Assembly: GCA_024653205.1 (NCBI GenBank) | Contig: JANLFO010000016.1 | Span: 1-56,868 of the forward strand | DNA: 56,868 nucleotides | From: Clostridia bacterium | GTDB taxonomy: Bacteria > Bacillota > DSM-521 > Neomoorellales > SLTJ01 | Direction: 5' to 3' | Shown here: positions 1-9,777 of the stretch, in pieces | How the letters are laid out: each line of letters starts with the position of its first letter | Position numbering within the stretch: position 1 is the first letter of the stretch | Program-made: the position numbers and the translations under genes | The notes under the pieces: model-generated | Told to the model about the DNA's origin: nothing | What the model saw: the letters and a program-made list of their open reading frames with translations, nothing else | Database searches by the model: none

Positions 1-160
1 AGCGCTGAAGGCATCTAAGCGCGAAGCCCACCCCAAGATGAGGTTTCCCGCCGGGAAAACCGGGTAAGACCCCTGGGAGAAGACCAGGTAGATAGGCCGG
101 GAGTGCAAGGGGGGCAACCTCTTGAGCGGACCGGTACTAATGGGTCGAGGGCTTGCGACG
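1..160 (+). rRNA. 23S ribosomal RNA, 3' end (partial)
   Basis: The window opens inside the last domain of a 23S rRNA. The text GCATCTAAGC...GAAGCCCACC...CAAGATGAGGTTTCCC and the closing GGTACTAATGGGTCGAGGGCTTG are the conserved 3' end of bacterial 23S rRNA. The exact 3' nucleotide is estimated. A 5S gene follows 30 bases downstream, the normal order in an rRNA operon. Confidence 0.93.
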
Positions 161-190
161 TGCGCTTGTGCAGTTTTGAGGGAACCGGCT

Positions 191-307
<117 letters not shown>

Positions 308-321
308 AGCTAAGCCTCAAA

Positions 322-351
322 CCCCGGTGTATTACCGGGGCTTAACTTTTT
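322..351 (+). terminator. rRNA operon terminator
   Basis: CCCCGGT-gtatt-ACCGGGG is a near-perfect GC-rich hairpin followed by CTTAACTTTTT, a typical intrinsic terminator, placed 15 bases after the 5S gene. Its tail touches the 3' end of the convergent dedA-like gene, so it may serve both directions. Confidence 0.85.
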
Positions 352-955
352 AATGCGGTCGCCGGCGCCTTCGCGTGCAGAAAAAGCCCACCAGGAGCAA
401 GGCCAGGACGATGATCATCACCAGCTGATAATAGTCGGCCCAGGTGGCTACTTTCGCCCAGGCCGTTCCCAGGGCGGCGCCCAGGGTAACCAGGAGGAGG
501 TTCCACAGCACCGTACCTGCCGCGGTGTAGATCACGAAGACGGGCATTCTCATTCGGGATAGCCCGGCGGGAATGGAGATAAGGCTCCGTACTATGGGGA
601 ACATGCGCCCGAAAAAGACGGCCCCGGAACCATAGCGTGAGAACCATTCCTCGGCCTTAAGAATATCCGTTTGCTTTACCCGGAGATAGGGCCCGTAACG
701 CCCGACAAAGCGGTAAAGGCGCTCGCGACCCCAAACGGAACCGAGGCCGTAGAGTGCCAGGGCACCGAGTACCGAACCCAGGGTGGCGGAGGCCACGGCT
801 CCCTGCAGGCTGAAGGTGCCTTCGGTAGTTAAGAAACCGGCGAAGGAAAGAACCACTTCGGAGGGAATAGGGGGAAACACATTTTCCAGGAACATGGCAA
901 AGATTATGCCCGGATAACCGAGCTGCTGGATTACCCGAAGCGCCCATTCGATCAA
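350..955 (-). CDS. DedA-family membrane protein
   Basis: A 201-residue integral membrane protein of the DedA/SNARE-associated family. These proteins act in the cytoplasmic membrane and some are undecaprenyl-phosphate or phospholipid flippases. The N-terminal half carries the family signature (FLENVFPPIPSEVVLSFAGF, about residues 22-41) and the middle has the FFGRMFPIVRSLISIPAG segment with conserved arginines. Several hydrophobic helices follow and the C-terminus is basic (RRRRR). The start is a TTG preceded by AGAAGGAGGG. It is the only gene reading back toward the rRNA operon, so it is transcribed alone. The precise substrate cannot be told from sequence. Confidence 0.9.
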   Translation of the reverse strand: MIEWALRVIQQLGYPGIIFAMFLENVFPPIPSEVVLSFAGFLTTEGTFSLQGAVASATLGSVLGALALYGLGSVWGRERLYRFVGRYGPYLRVKQTDILKAEEWFSRYGSGAVFFGRMFPIVRSLISIPAGLSRMRMPVFVIYTAAGTVLWNLLLVTLGAALGTAWAKVATWADYYQLVMIIVLALLLVGFFCTRRRRRPH

Positions 956-1157
956 AATCCCGCAGAGCCCTCCTTCTCAGTTCCTGATTGACGCCGTGCC
1001 GGGCCCGTTTCCGGGCACGGTCGTCCCGATGGTCCGGTACCTTATCTTGCCTCTCCTCCATCTCTTTCGCCTTTTTAAGGAGCATACCTGCTGATACGGG
1101 CCGTTATCCCTTACCCTTCCTCTCCGCAAGGCGAAGTGAGCCACGGGGAGTGGCTGT

Positions 1158-1165
1158 GTTATAAT
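1158..1165 (+). promoter_or_regulatory. extended -10 promoter for the 1210-2403 genes
   Basis: TGTTATAAT is a consensus extended -10 element (TGn-TATAAT). No good -35 is visible at the right distance, which is common for extended -10 promoters. It lies 45 bases before the nicotinamidase-like gene. The preceding 956-1150 stretch is noncoding and holds only an imperfect GC-rich inverted repeat near 993-1020. Confidence 0.6.
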
Positions 1166-1209
1166 TAATGCAAGAGGTAACTGGTAGACCTGCGCGGAGG
1201 GGGTACCAG

Positions 1210-1728
1210 GTGGCGTCGGTCCTAATAGTGGTGGATATGCTGCGCGATTTCGTAGAGCCCGGAGGCGCCCTGTACATCGGGGCGGCGGCGGAGAAGGTCA
1301 AGCCGCAGGTGAAGGCGGCACTGAAGGCAGCCCGCGACCAGGGTAGACCGGTGATCTACCTTTGCGACCGGCACCGGCCGAACGACTCCGAGTTTGTCAT
1401 GTTTTCTCCGCACTGTCTGGAAGGGACCCCGGGGGCGGAGGTGGTACCGGAGCTGGCCCCATCTGCCGGAGAGATAATAATCCCCAAGCGGCGCTACAGC
1501 GGTTTCTTCGGCACCGACCTGGACGCTACCCTGCGGGAGAAGGGCGTGGGCGAGCTGTGGCTGTGCGGAGTGTGTACCAACATCTGCGTGCTCTACACGG
1601 CCGCCGATGCCCGCATGCGCGGTTACCGGGTAGTAATCCTGCGGGAGGCGGTGGCCTCCTTTTCCGAGGCAGCCCATCGTTTTGCGCTGGAAGAAATGGA
1701 GAGGACCTTGGGCTGCGAGGTCCGCTAG
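1210..1728 (+). CDS. isochorismatase-like cysteine hydrolase (nicotinamidase type)
   Basis: A 172-residue cytosolic hydrolase of the isochorismatase superfamily. The catalytic triad is visible: Asp9 (VVDMLRDF), Lys93 (PKRRYSGF) and Cys122 (CGVCTNICV). Asp53, His55 and His68 are in place for the metal site found in nicotinamidases. The C-G-V-C-T-N-I-C block and length fit nicotinamidase/pyrazinamidase, which turns nicotinamide into nicotinate for NAD salvage, although other amides are possible. The GTG start at 1210 is chosen because GGAGGGGG lies 9 bases upstream and the protein then begins right at the first beta strand. It is first in a short run with DUF3842 and CooT. Confidence 0.82.
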   Translation: MASVLIVVDMLRDFVEPGGALYIGAAAEKVKPQVKAALKAARDQGRPVIYLCDRHRPNDSEFVMFSPHCLEGTPGAEVVPELAPSAGEIIIPKRRYSGFFGTDLDATLREKGVGELWLCGVCTNICVLYTAADARMRGYRVVILREAVASFSEAAHRFALEEMERTLGCEVR

Positions 1729-1781
1729 AGGGGCAGGAGAAGAAAGCGATTGGGGCGAATACTCGGCGGTGGGGGGAGCAA

Positions 1782-2204
1782 ATGCGGATTGCGGTAATCG
1801 ACGGGCAGGGCGGGGGTATAGGCCGACACCTCACCGAGCGGATCCGTAAGGAGCTGGGGGAAGAGGTGGAAATCCTGGCCCTGGGCACCAATTCTCTGGC
1901 CACCTCCGCCATGTTAAAGGCCGGCGCCAACGAAGGCGCCACCGGAGAAAACGCGGTAGTACAAAACGCCTGCCGGGTAGATGTAATCGTAGGCTCGCTG
2001 GCCGTGGTTCTGGCCAATTCGATGCTGGGCGAACTCACGCCGGCCATGGCCGCGGCGGTAGCCTCCAGCCCGGCGCGCAAACTGCTCCTGCCTCTTAACC
2101 GTGCCGGGGTGGAGGTGGTAGGGGCGGTGGCGGAGCCCCTGCCCCACCAGGTGGAGCGACTGGTGCAGAGGCTGAAGGCTATACAGCTGGAGAAGGAGGG
2201 TTAG
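1782..2204 (+). CDS. DUF3842 family protein
   Basis: A 140-residue protein of unknown function. It opens with a Rossmann-like strand and glycine turn, AVIDGQGGGIGRHL, followed by ALGTNSLATSAMLKAGA and a segment VVQNACRVDVIVG, the pattern I associate with DUF3842, a family found in anaerobic Firmicutes. The ATG start has GGGGGGAG just upstream. It sits 53 bases after the nicotinamidase-like gene and 4 bases before cooT, so the three are probably one transcript. A nucleotide-binding role is only suggested by the glycine-rich turn. Confidence 0.75.
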   Translation: MRIAVIDGQGGGIGRHLTERIRKELGEEVEILALGTNSLATSAMLKAGANEGATGENAVVQNACRVDVIVGSLAVVLANSMLGELTPAMAAAVASSPARKLLLPLNRAGVEVVGAVAEPLPHQVERLVQRLKAIQLEKEG

Positions 2205-2208
2205 TCGG

Positions 2209-2403
2209 ATGTGTGAGGCCAATGCTTACTTGCTTCGGGGCGGCAAAGAAGAATTGTTGCTGGAGAGTGTGGACCGGGTTATTCCGCAGGAAGAGGGCAT
2301 CCTGCTGGAGGATATTTTCGGTCGGCGGAAGCTGATCAAGGCGCGGATCAAGGAAATGGCTCTGGTGGACCACAAGATCTTCTTGGAGCCCCTGGAGGAC
2401 TAG
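2209..2403 (+). CDS. cooT: CooT-family small nickel-binding protein
   Basis: A 64-residue protein starting MCEANAYL, followed by a short beta-rich body ([32 protein letters not shown]). Length, Cys2 and overall pattern fit CooT, a small SH3-like protein that binds nickel through its N-terminal Cys and helps mature Ni enzymes such as CO dehydrogenase. No Ni enzyme gene is in the window, so the client is unknown. It follows DUF3842 by 4 bases. The family call is confident; the nickel role is by analogy. Confidence 0.8.
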   Translation: MCEANAYLLRGGKEELLLESVDRVIPQEEGILLEDIFGRRKLIKARIKEMALVDHKIFLEPLED

Positions 2404-2434
2404 TCAGGATCCGCAGGAAAGCGGGTGGTGTAGA

Positions 2435-3214
2435 GTGTCCGGTCATTCCAAGTGGGCCAACATAAAGCACCGCAAAGCCCGGGTAGACGCCCAAAAGGGC
2501 AAATTGTTTACCAGGCTGGGCCGGGAGTTGATCGTTGCCGCCCGCCTCGGCGGAGGTGACCCCGAGGCCAATCCCCGCCTCAAGCTGGCCATTCAGCGGG
2601 CCCGAGAGGCCAATATGCCCATGGAAAACATCCAGCGGGCCATACAGAAGGGTACGGGAGAGATCGCCGGCGAAACCTACGAGGAAGTGGTTTACGAGGG
2701 TTACGGGCCCGGCGGTGTGGCCATAATGCTCAGCCTGGCCACCGACAACCGCAACCGCACGGCTTCGGAGATCCGCCACCTTTTCTCCAGGTACGGGGGC
2801 AACCTGGGCGAATCCGGCTGCGTGGCCTGGATGTTCGAGAGCCGGGGACTTATCACCGTGGAACTGGAAGATGTTTCCCAGACGGCGGACGACATCATGC
2901 TCTGGGCCATTGAGGCCGGCGCAGAGGACGTTAACCTGCGCGAGGAGGACAACTTCATCGAAATCGTCACCGAGCCGGGCCAGCTGGAGCAGGTCAGGAA
3001 GGCGCTGGAGGGCAGAAGGGTTGCCGTGGCTTCGGCGGAAGTAACCATGTTGCCCAAGACCACGGTGAGCATCTCCGATCCGGAACTGGCGCGTCGAGTG
3101 TTGCGCCTGGTGGACGTTTTGGAAGACCACGATGACGTGCAGGCGGTCTACGCCAACTTCGATATCCCGGCCAGCCTGATGCGGGAGTTGGAAGAGGGAG
3201 CGGCCGCCAGTTGA
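2435..3214 (+). CDS. yebC: YebC/PmpR-family regulator or translation factor
   Basis: A 259-residue member of the TACO1/YebC family. It begins with the invariant [21 protein letters not shown] and continues with [15 protein letters not shown] and [15 protein letters not shown], all family signatures. Members have been described as transcription regulators and more recently as factors that relieve ribosome stalling. The start is GTG with an upstream GGAAAG-type site. Its place just before ruvCAB is the usual one in bacteria, and it ends 18 bases before ruvC. Confidence 0.96.
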   Translation: MSGHSKWANIKHRKARVDAQKGKLFTRLGRELIVAARLGGGDPEANPRLKLAIQRAREANMPMENIQRAIQKGTGEIAGETYEEVVYEGYGPGGVAIMLSLATDNRNRTASEIRHLFSRYGGNLGESGCVAWMFESRGLITVELEDVSQTADDIMLWAIEAGAEDVNLREEDNFIEIVTEPGQLEQVRKALEGRRVAVASAEVTMLPKTTVSISDPELARRVLRLVDVLEDHDDVQAVYANFDIPASLMRELEEGAAAS

Positions 3215-3232
3215 GGGCGGGGTGAAAGCCGG

Positions 3233-3730
3233 GTGCTGGTGATGGGCGTGGATCCGGGGCTGGCCCGGACCGGGTACGGGCTGATCCGGCGGGTCGGGCG
3301 GGACCTGGTGCCCGTGGCGTGGGGATGTATCGAAACACCGGCGGGAGAACCGCTACCCGGCCGGCTGCTCATGCTGCACCGGCAGCTAGGCGAATTGTTC
3401 GGCCGTCATCACCCCGACTGCCTGGCCCTGGAGCAGATATTTTTCAACCGCAACGCGCGCACGGCCATAGAAGTCGGCCAGGCGCGGGGCGTGGTGCTCC
3501 TGGCTGCCGCCGAGGCGGCCGTACCGGTGGAGGAGTACAATCCCCTTACGGTGAAACAGGCGGTCACCGGTTACGGCGGGGCGGAGAAGCAGCAGGTTCA
3601 GAAAATGGTCCACATGTTGCTGGAGCTGCCGGTCCGGCCCGAGCCGGACGACGTTGCCGACGCCCTGGCGGTGGCCATCTGCTGTCTGGAGAGGTGGTAC
3701 CTGGAAAGGAGGACGGTAGCGCCGCCGTGA
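3233..3730 (+). CDS. ruvC: Holliday junction endonuclease RuvC
   Basis: A 165-residue RNase-H-fold nuclease that resolves Holliday junctions with RuvAB. The four acidic catalytic residues are present: Asp7 (GVDPGLARTGYG), Glu67 (ALEQIFFNRN), Asp140 and Asp143 (PDDVADALAVA). The GTG start directly gives the first beta strand. The stop codon overlaps the GTG start of ruvA, so the two are translationally coupled in a ruvC-ruvA-ruvB operon. Confidence 0.97.
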   Translation: MLVMGVDPGLARTGYGLIRRVGRDLVPVAWGCIETPAGEPLPGRLLMLHRQLGELFGRHHPDCLALEQIFFNRNARTAIEVGQARGVVLLAAAEAAVPVEEYNPLTVKQAVTGYGGAEKQQVQKMVHMLLELPVRPEPDDVADALAVAICCLERWYLERRTVAPP

Positions 3731-4320
3731 TTGCCTTCCTGCGGGGAACCCTGGTGAGCGCCGGACCGGCGGTGGTCCTGGAGGTCGGCGGCATAGGTTT
3801 CCTGGTGCAAGTTCCGGCCAGAACCGCGGAAATGCTTCCGCCCCCGGGCTCGCCGGTAATGCTGTATACCTGGCTGCAGGTGCGGGAGGACGGTGTGAAC
3901 CTGTACGGGTTCTCCGAGGCTGAGGAGCGCGATCTTTTCGTCCGTCTGGTGGGTGTAAACGGCCTGGGGCCCAAAGGCGCACTGGGCCTTCTCTCTGTCT
4001 ACGGAGGGAAGCGGCTGGTGGAAATCATAGGCCGGGGAGATACTGCCGCCCTGACCCGGGTTCCCGGCATAGGGCCTAAGCTGGCCCAGCGCGTAGTACT
4101 GGAGCTGAAGGATCGCCTGACGCGCAGGTGCCCGGCGGCCCAGACAGTTCCGTCGGGGGAAGCCGACGAAGTGCTGAACGCCCTGACCGTCCTTGGCTAC
4201 GTGGCTGCGGAAGTTGAGCCCCTGGTGAGGGAGGCCCGAAGGACCCTGGGCGAGGAAAGTGCGGTCGAGGAGTTGCTGGCCTATTGTCTGAAACGTCTTG
4301 ATCCCAGTCGGGCGCCGTAG
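3727..4320 (+). CDS. ruvA: Holliday junction DNA helicase subunit RuvA
   Basis: A 197-residue DNA-binding subunit that holds the four-way junction for RuvB. The N-terminal OB fold ([10 protein letters not shown]...GGIGFLVQV), two helix-hairpin-helix motifs ([13 protein letters not shown] and [23 protein letters not shown]) and the C-terminal three-helix RuvB-binding domain ([13 protein letters not shown]...) appear in order. The GTG start at 3727 overlaps the ruvC stop and gives the standard N-terminus. Confidence 0.97.
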   Translation: MIAFLRGTLVSAGPAVVLEVGGIGFLVQVPARTAEMLPPPGSPVMLYTWLQVREDGVNLYGFSEAEERDLFVRLVGVNGLGPKGALGLLSVYGGKRLVEIIGRGDTAALTRVPGIGPKLAQRVVLELKDRLTRRCPAAQTVPSGEADEVLNALTVLGYVAAEVEPLVREARRTLGEESAVEELLAYCLKRLDPSRAP

Positions 4321-4360
4321 GCGCGGAGCCGGGGCGAGGAGGGCGAAGGGGGCAAGAGCA

Positions 4361-5386
4361 GTGCAGAGGTGGCTGAGCGGCCGGGCCGCAGGAGAAGAGG
4401 AGCAGCAGTTCGAGCTGACGTTGAGACCTCGCACCCTGGCAGAGTACGTAGGTCAGGAGGAGGTCAAGGAGAGCCTCGGTATTTTCATCCAGGCGGCCCG
4501 GAGCCGCCGTGAGCCCCTTGACCACGTCCTGCTCTACGGCCCGCCGGGCCTGGGCAAGACTACGCTGGCCATGGTGATCGCCAACGAACTGGGCGTGCAG
4601 ATCCGCATCAGTTCCGGACCGGCCATCGAGCGGCCGGGAGACCTGGCGGCCATCCTCACCAATCTTCAGCCGGGCGACGTGCTCTTCCTGGACGAAATCC
4701 ACCGGCTGAGCCGGGTTGTGGAGGAGATCCTGTATCCGGCCATGGAAGACTATGCCCTGGACATCGTCTTGGGCAAGGGGCCGGGTGCCCGCTCGCTGCG
4801 GTTGAAGCTCGCCCCCTTTACCCTGATCGGGGCCACCACGCGGGCCGGGCTGGTGAGCTCGCCCCTGCGCAACCGTTTCGGCGTCACCCTGCGCCTCAAC
4901 TTCTACCGGCAGGAGGAGTTGGCAGAGATCGTGCGGCGTTCTGCCCAAGTGCTGGGTATCGAGATCGACGCCGAAGGGGCAGAGGAAATTGCCCGCCGCT
5001 CCCGGGGGACGCCGCGAGTGGCCAACCGGCTCCTGAGGCGGGTGCGGGATTACGCCCAGGTGAGAGGCGACGGCCGCATCGATGCGCGGGTGGCCCGGGC
5101 GGCGCTGGAGCTGCTGCAGGTGGACGAGCAGGGCCTGGACGCGGCCGACCGGCAGATGCTGCTTACCCTGATCGACAAGTTCGCCGGCGGTCCGGTAGGG
5201 CTGGAAACCCTGGCGGCAAGCCTCAACGAGGAACCGGAGACGGTCGAAGACGTCTTGGAGCCTTACCTCATGCAGATCGGGTACCTCAAGCGGACGCCTC
5301 GCGGGCGGGTAGCCACGCCTCTGGCCTTCGCCCACCTGGGTCGCCCGGTCTTGGTCCAGGAGGTAATCGAGCTGGCCGACGATTAG
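4361..5386 (+). CDS. ruvB: Holliday junction branch-migration helicase RuvB
   Basis: A 341-residue AAA+ motor. Walker A is GPPGLGKT at residues 60-67, Walker B is LFLDEIHRL, sensor 1 is LIGATTRAG, the arginine finger region is SSPLRNRFG, and a winged-helix domain ends the protein ([23 protein letters not shown]). The GTG start at 4361 is preferred over in-frame codons farther up, which overlap ruvA, because AAGGGGG lies 8 bases ahead and the product has the usual RuvB length. Confidence 0.96.
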   Translation: MQRWLSGRAAGEEEQQFELTLRPRTLAEYVGQEEVKESLGIFIQAARSRREPLDHVLLYGPPGLGKTTLAMVIANELGVQIRISSGPAIERPGDLAAILTNLQPGDVLFLDEIHRLSRVVEEILYPAMEDYALDIVLGKGPGARSLRLKLAPFTLIGATTRAGLVSSPLRNRFGVTLRLNFYRQEELAEIVRRSAQVLGIEIDAEGAEEIARRSRGTPRVANRLLRRVRDYAQVRGDGRIDARVARAALELLQVDEQGLDAADRQMLLTLIDKFAGGPVGLETLAASLNEEPETVEDVLEPYLMQIGYLKRTPRGRVATPLAFAHLGRPVLVQEVIELADD

Positions 5387-5538
5387 CCGTCGGTCGCCGG
5401 GTGCCGTCCCGAGTCATCACCGGTTTGCCGGCAGCCCGGGTTTCTCCGAGTAACTGGTGGGTGCCGGGTACCGGACTCGGTGCGTCGCTGCCGCGCCAAG
5501 CCCCGCGTGAGAATGGGGCGACGAGTGAAGACGGCGAG

Positions 5539-5772
5539 GTGAGTTCGGTGGGAGAGTGGAGCTGGCTGGGACGAAGTCTGGTGATCATGGGGGCCCTGTT
5601 GATACTGGTGGGAGTGGTGCTGTGGGTGGGCCCCCGGCTGGGGCCTCTGGGGCGCCTGCCGGGAGACATCGTCTATCAGCGGGGCACTTTCACCTTTTAC
5701 TTCCCCCTGGTAACCTGTCTATTGCTCAGCGTGGTGCTTACTTTCTTGCTCAACCTGCTGCTGCGGCGTTGA
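5539..5772 (+). CDS. DUF2905 small membrane protein
   Basis: A protein of about 77 residues with two hydrophobic helices separated by the signature GRLPGDIVYQRGTFTFYFPL. That block and the two-helix layout define DUF2905, a family of unknown function often found next to ruvAB or queA in Firmicutes. The start is GTG at 5539 or GTG at 5548; the second has GAGGTGAG just upstream, so the N-terminus is uncertain by three residues. The 150 bases before it show no gene. Confidence 0.85.
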   Translation: MSSVGEWSWLGRSLVIMGALLILVGVVLWVGPRLGPLGRLPGDIVYQRGTFTFYFPLVTCLLLSVVLTFLLNLLLRR

Positions 5773-5809
5773 AGCTCCGGCTAGCGGTGAATCTGTGGGG
5801 GAGGGTGCC

Positions 5810-7249
5810 ATGGGGAGGATCAAGCCGGTACTGGTCTTATTGTTTTTTTCCTGCTTTTTCCTGGTCACCGTTCCGGCCTGGGCCGGGGAAACCCTGCGCG
5901 TGGGTTTGGGAGTCGCACCCGCCCAAAGGGAGGTCGGGATTTACCGGGGCAGCTTCGAGGTGGTGGATATTGCCACCGGAGCCGTCCTGGTGGTGGCCGC
6001 GGCCGGTACCACCTGGACGGTGGGCACCGACCCCGTCGGGTTAGGCCTGAGTACCGGCGCCGGGCGGCAGCTGGGGCCGGTCGCCGGACCCTTGCTTTTC
6101 CGTCCCGTTGCTTCGGCTTCGGAAGCACCGCTTTTTTCCCTGAACGGTTGCCGGTACCGGGGTGCCCTGCGTCTGGAGAGAACGGCGGCCGGTATTCTGG
6201 CGGTAAATCTGGTGGATCTGGAGGAGTACCTGTACGGCGTTGTAGGCGAGGAAATGACCTACGGTGCTCCGTTGGAGGCCCTGAAGGCCCAGGCGGTGGC
6301 TTCGCGGAGCTACGCCCTGTTCCGCAAGGCCACCCAGGCGGCCCGGGCCTACGACGTGGGCACGGACCAACTCACCCAAAGGTACGTGGGCTACGAGGCA
6401 GAGGTCAAGTCCGGCTTTGCGCGGGTGAAGGCCGCGGTGGACGCCACCCGGGGGGAGGTCATGTACTACCGGGGCCAATTGGTACAGGCGTACTTCCACG
6501 CCAACGCCGGAGGTCATACCGAAGACAGCGAAAACGTGTGGCAAGGAGCCTTTCCCTACTTGCGCGGGGTGCCTTCGCCGTGGGATAGCTACGCCCTGGA
6601 GCGGGCACCGGACCCCTCCAGTTGGCCGGCGTACACCTACCAGTGGCAGAAGGTGCTCACCCGGGAGGAGCTTGCCGCCCGGCTGGCAGGCTGGAATGCC
6701 GCCCGGACGGATCGGCCCCAGGAGCAGATTCCGGTGGGGGAAGTGACGGAGATCCGGCTTTCTCGCCTGGGCAGCAACGGCGAACCCACTAAATCCGGGC
6801 GCGTTACTCAAGTACTCATAAGAGGTCGGGAAGGCGAGCGGGAAGTGCGGGGAGAAACGGCCCGCAGCCTGTTCGATCTGCGCAGTACCCTTTTTGACCT
6901 GCGGCCGGACTCCCGGGTATGTCTCTTGGCCGCCGGGGGCGCCGCCGAACGCCAGGAGGCAGAGGGCCTGCGGGCAGCCCATGCTCTGGGGACAAGCCCC
7001 GTCAACCCCGGAAGCAGCACCTACTGGGTAATGGGCGCAGGTGGAACCAGCCGGGAACTGCCCAAGATCTTCACCCGCCTGGAATTCACCGGACGGGGGC
7101 ACGGACACGGGGTGGGCATGAGTCAGTGGGGAGCCCAGGGTATGGCGGCCGAGGGGCATGATTACCGGGATATACTGGAATACTACTTTAACCAAAACCG
7201 GAAGGACGGCAGCCTGGTCGTCGGCCCCTATCGCCCCCTTGGAGGGTAG
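5810..7249 (+). CDS. SpoIID/LytB-domain secreted protein
   Basis: A 479-residue exported protein. The first 26 residues form a signal peptide (PVLVLLFFSCFFLVTVPAWAGE). The body carries the SpoIID amidase-enhancer region: VDLEEYLYGVVGEEM, ALKAQAVASRSYAL, AYFHANAGGHTEDSENVW, and near the end GRGHGHGVGMSQWGAQGMA. SpoIID is a lytic transglycosylase that removes stem-less glycan during spore engulfment; paralogues like this one, next to queA, are common in sporulating Clostridia. The ATG at 5810 is used because GGGGAGGG lies 5 bases upstream. It could also act in vegetative wall remodelling. Confidence 0.9.
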   Translation: MGRIKPVLVLLFFSCFFLVTVPAWAGETLRVGLGVAPAQREVGIYRGSFEVVDIATGAVLVVAAAGTTWTVGTDPVGLGLSTGAGRQLGPVAGPLLFRPVASASEAPLFSLNGCRYRGALRLERTAAGILAVNLVDLEEYLYGVVGEEMTYGAPLEALKAQAVASRSYALFRKATQAARAYDVGTDQLTQRYVGYEAEVKSGFARVKAAVDATRGEVMYYRGQLVQAYFHANAGGHTEDSENVWQGAFPYLRGVPSPWDSYALERAPDPSSWPAYTYQWQKVLTREELAARLAGWNAARTDRPQEQIPVGEVTEIRLSRLGSNGEPTKSGRVTQVLIRGREGEREVRGETARSLFDLRSTLFDLRPDSRVCLLAAGGAAERQEAEGLRAAHALGTSPVNPGSSTYWVMGAGGTSRELPKIFTRLEFTGRGHGHGVGMSQWGAQGMAAEGHDYRDILEYYFNQNRKDGSLVVGPYRPLGG

Positions 7250-7288
7250 AACCTTTCGCAGGTCGCAAGTGCGGAGGCAGCCACGGCG

Positions 7289-8305
7289 TTGGAAACCACT
7301 CTCTTTGATTACGCCCTACCGCCCGAACTCATCGCCCAGGAGCCGGTCGAACCCCGCGATGCCTCGCGCCTGCTGGTCCTGCACCGTTCCTCCGGCCGGA
7401 TCGAGCACCGGCGCTTTCGCGAGCTTCCGGAGTACCTGCGCTCCGGGGACGTGCTGGTGGTAAACGAGACCAAGGTCATCCCCGCACGCCTGGTCGGCCG
7501 GCGGGAAGCCGGCGGCAGGGTAGAACTCCTGCTGCTCAGGCGCCGACGGGCGGGGTGCTGGGAGGTGCTGGCCAGACCGGCCCGCCGGGTCCGGAGCGGG
7601 GAGCGGTTGATCTTCGGCGAGGACCTGGAGGCACGGGTCGTAGAGGAGGGCGCGGAAGGCCGCCGGGTGGTGGAGTTCCCGGGAGGGGAGCAGGCGGAGG
7701 CGGTCTTGAAGCGTCTGGGCCAGACCCCACTGCCCCCTTACATTCGCCGTTCCTCTCCGCTGGAACGCTACCAAACGGTTTACGCCCGGGAAGAAGGTTC
7801 TGTAGCCGCTCCTACCGCCGGACTGCACTTCACGCCCGAGCTGTTGGAGGCGCTTCGTCGGCTGGGGGTAGAGGTGGTGCCGGTAGTGCTCCATGTGGGC
7901 CCGGCCACCTTCCGGCCGGTACGCACGGAAAAGGTGGAAGAGCACCGGCTGGAGCCGGAGTACTACCGGGTGTCGCCGGAGGCCGCGGCGAGGATCGAGC
8001 GGGCTTCCCGGCAGGGAGGACGGGTGGTGGCGGTAGGTACCACCGTGGTGCGGGCACTGGAGACGGTGGCGGCGCGCCACGGCCGCGTGGTCGCGGGCGA
8101 GGGCTGGGCGGACCTCTTTATCTATCCCGGACACTGCTTTCGCCGGGTTGACGCCCTGATCACCAACTTCCACCTCCCTCGGTCCAGCCTGCTCATGTTG
8201 GTCTGCGCTTTCGCCGGCCGGGAGCGGGTGCTGGCGGCCTACCGGTTGGCCGTAGAGCACCGATACCGCTTCTATTCCTTCGGCGATGCCATGCTCATAT
8301 TGTGA
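7289..8305 (+). CDS. queA: S-adenosylmethionine:tRNA ribosyltransferase-isomerase QueA
   Basis: A 338-residue cytosolic enzyme that moves the ribosyl group of SAM onto preQ1 in tRNA to make epoxyqueuosine. Diagnostic blocks are DYALPPELIAQEPVEPRDASRLL at the start, LVVNETKVIPARL, SVAAPTAGLHFTPELL, VVLHVGPATFRPV and DALITNFHLPRSSLLMLV. The start is TTG at 7289 with GGAGG 11 bases upstream. It is followed 12 bases later by tgt, which acts in the same queuosine pathway. Confidence 0.97.
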   Translation: METTLFDYALPPELIAQEPVEPRDASRLLVLHRSSGRIEHRRFRELPEYLRSGDVLVVNETKVIPARLVGRREAGGRVELLLLRRRRAGCWEVLARPARRVRSGERLIFGEDLEARVVEEGAEGRRVVEFPGGEQAEAVLKRLGQTPLPPYIRRSSPLERYQTVYAREEGSVAAPTAGLHFTPELLEALRRLGVEVVPVVLHVGPATFRPVRTEKVEEHRLEPEYYRVSPEAAARIERASRQGGRVVAVGTTVVRALETVAARHGRVVAGEGWADLFIYPGHCFRRVDALITNFHLPRSSLLMLVCAFAGRERVLAAYRLAVEHRYRFYSFGDAMLIL

Positions 8306-9451
<1,146 letters not shown>

Positions 9452-9504
9452 TGGCGAAAGCAAACTAGGTAGTAAGCAACTGGAAAGGTGGTGCAGGCTA
9501 GTTC

Positions 9505-9777
9505 ATGAACAGTAGTTGGAACGTGGCCGTCCTCTATCTGGTGATCTTCTTTGTGATCATGTACCTGTTCATAATCCGGCCCCAGCAAGCGCAGCAGAAA
9601 AAACGGCAGGAGATGCTTTCCCGTCTTAAGGTCAACGACCACATCGTCACCGTGGGCGGCCTCCACGGGCGGATTACCAGGATCAAGGAGGACAGCCTTC
9701 TGGTACGCATCGCCGACAAGGTTGAGGTGGAGGTAGACAAGTCGGCGGTGGCGTATGTTCCCACCCGCGAGGAGTGA
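9505..9777 (+). CDS. yajC: preprotein translocase subunit YajC
   Basis: A 90-residue single-span membrane protein of the SecDF-YajC complex. The N-terminal helix (VLYLVIFFVIMYLFIIRPQ) is followed by QQKKRQEMLSRLKVNDHIVTVGGLHG and an acidic tail, which is the family pattern. Its stop codon overlaps the GTG start of the HD-domain gene. An AAGGTGG site lies 13 bases before the ATG. Confidence 0.95.
   Translation: MNSSWNVAVLYLVIFFVIMYLFIIRPQQAQQKKRQEMLSRLKVNDHIVTVGGLHGRITRIKEDSLLVRIADKVEVEVDKSAVAYVPTREE

Noticed and set aside
4298-4360. Upstream start for ruvB at 4298
   Set aside because: The extra residues are a basic low-complexity stretch overlapping ruvA; the GTG at 4361 has a good ribosome site and gives the family length.
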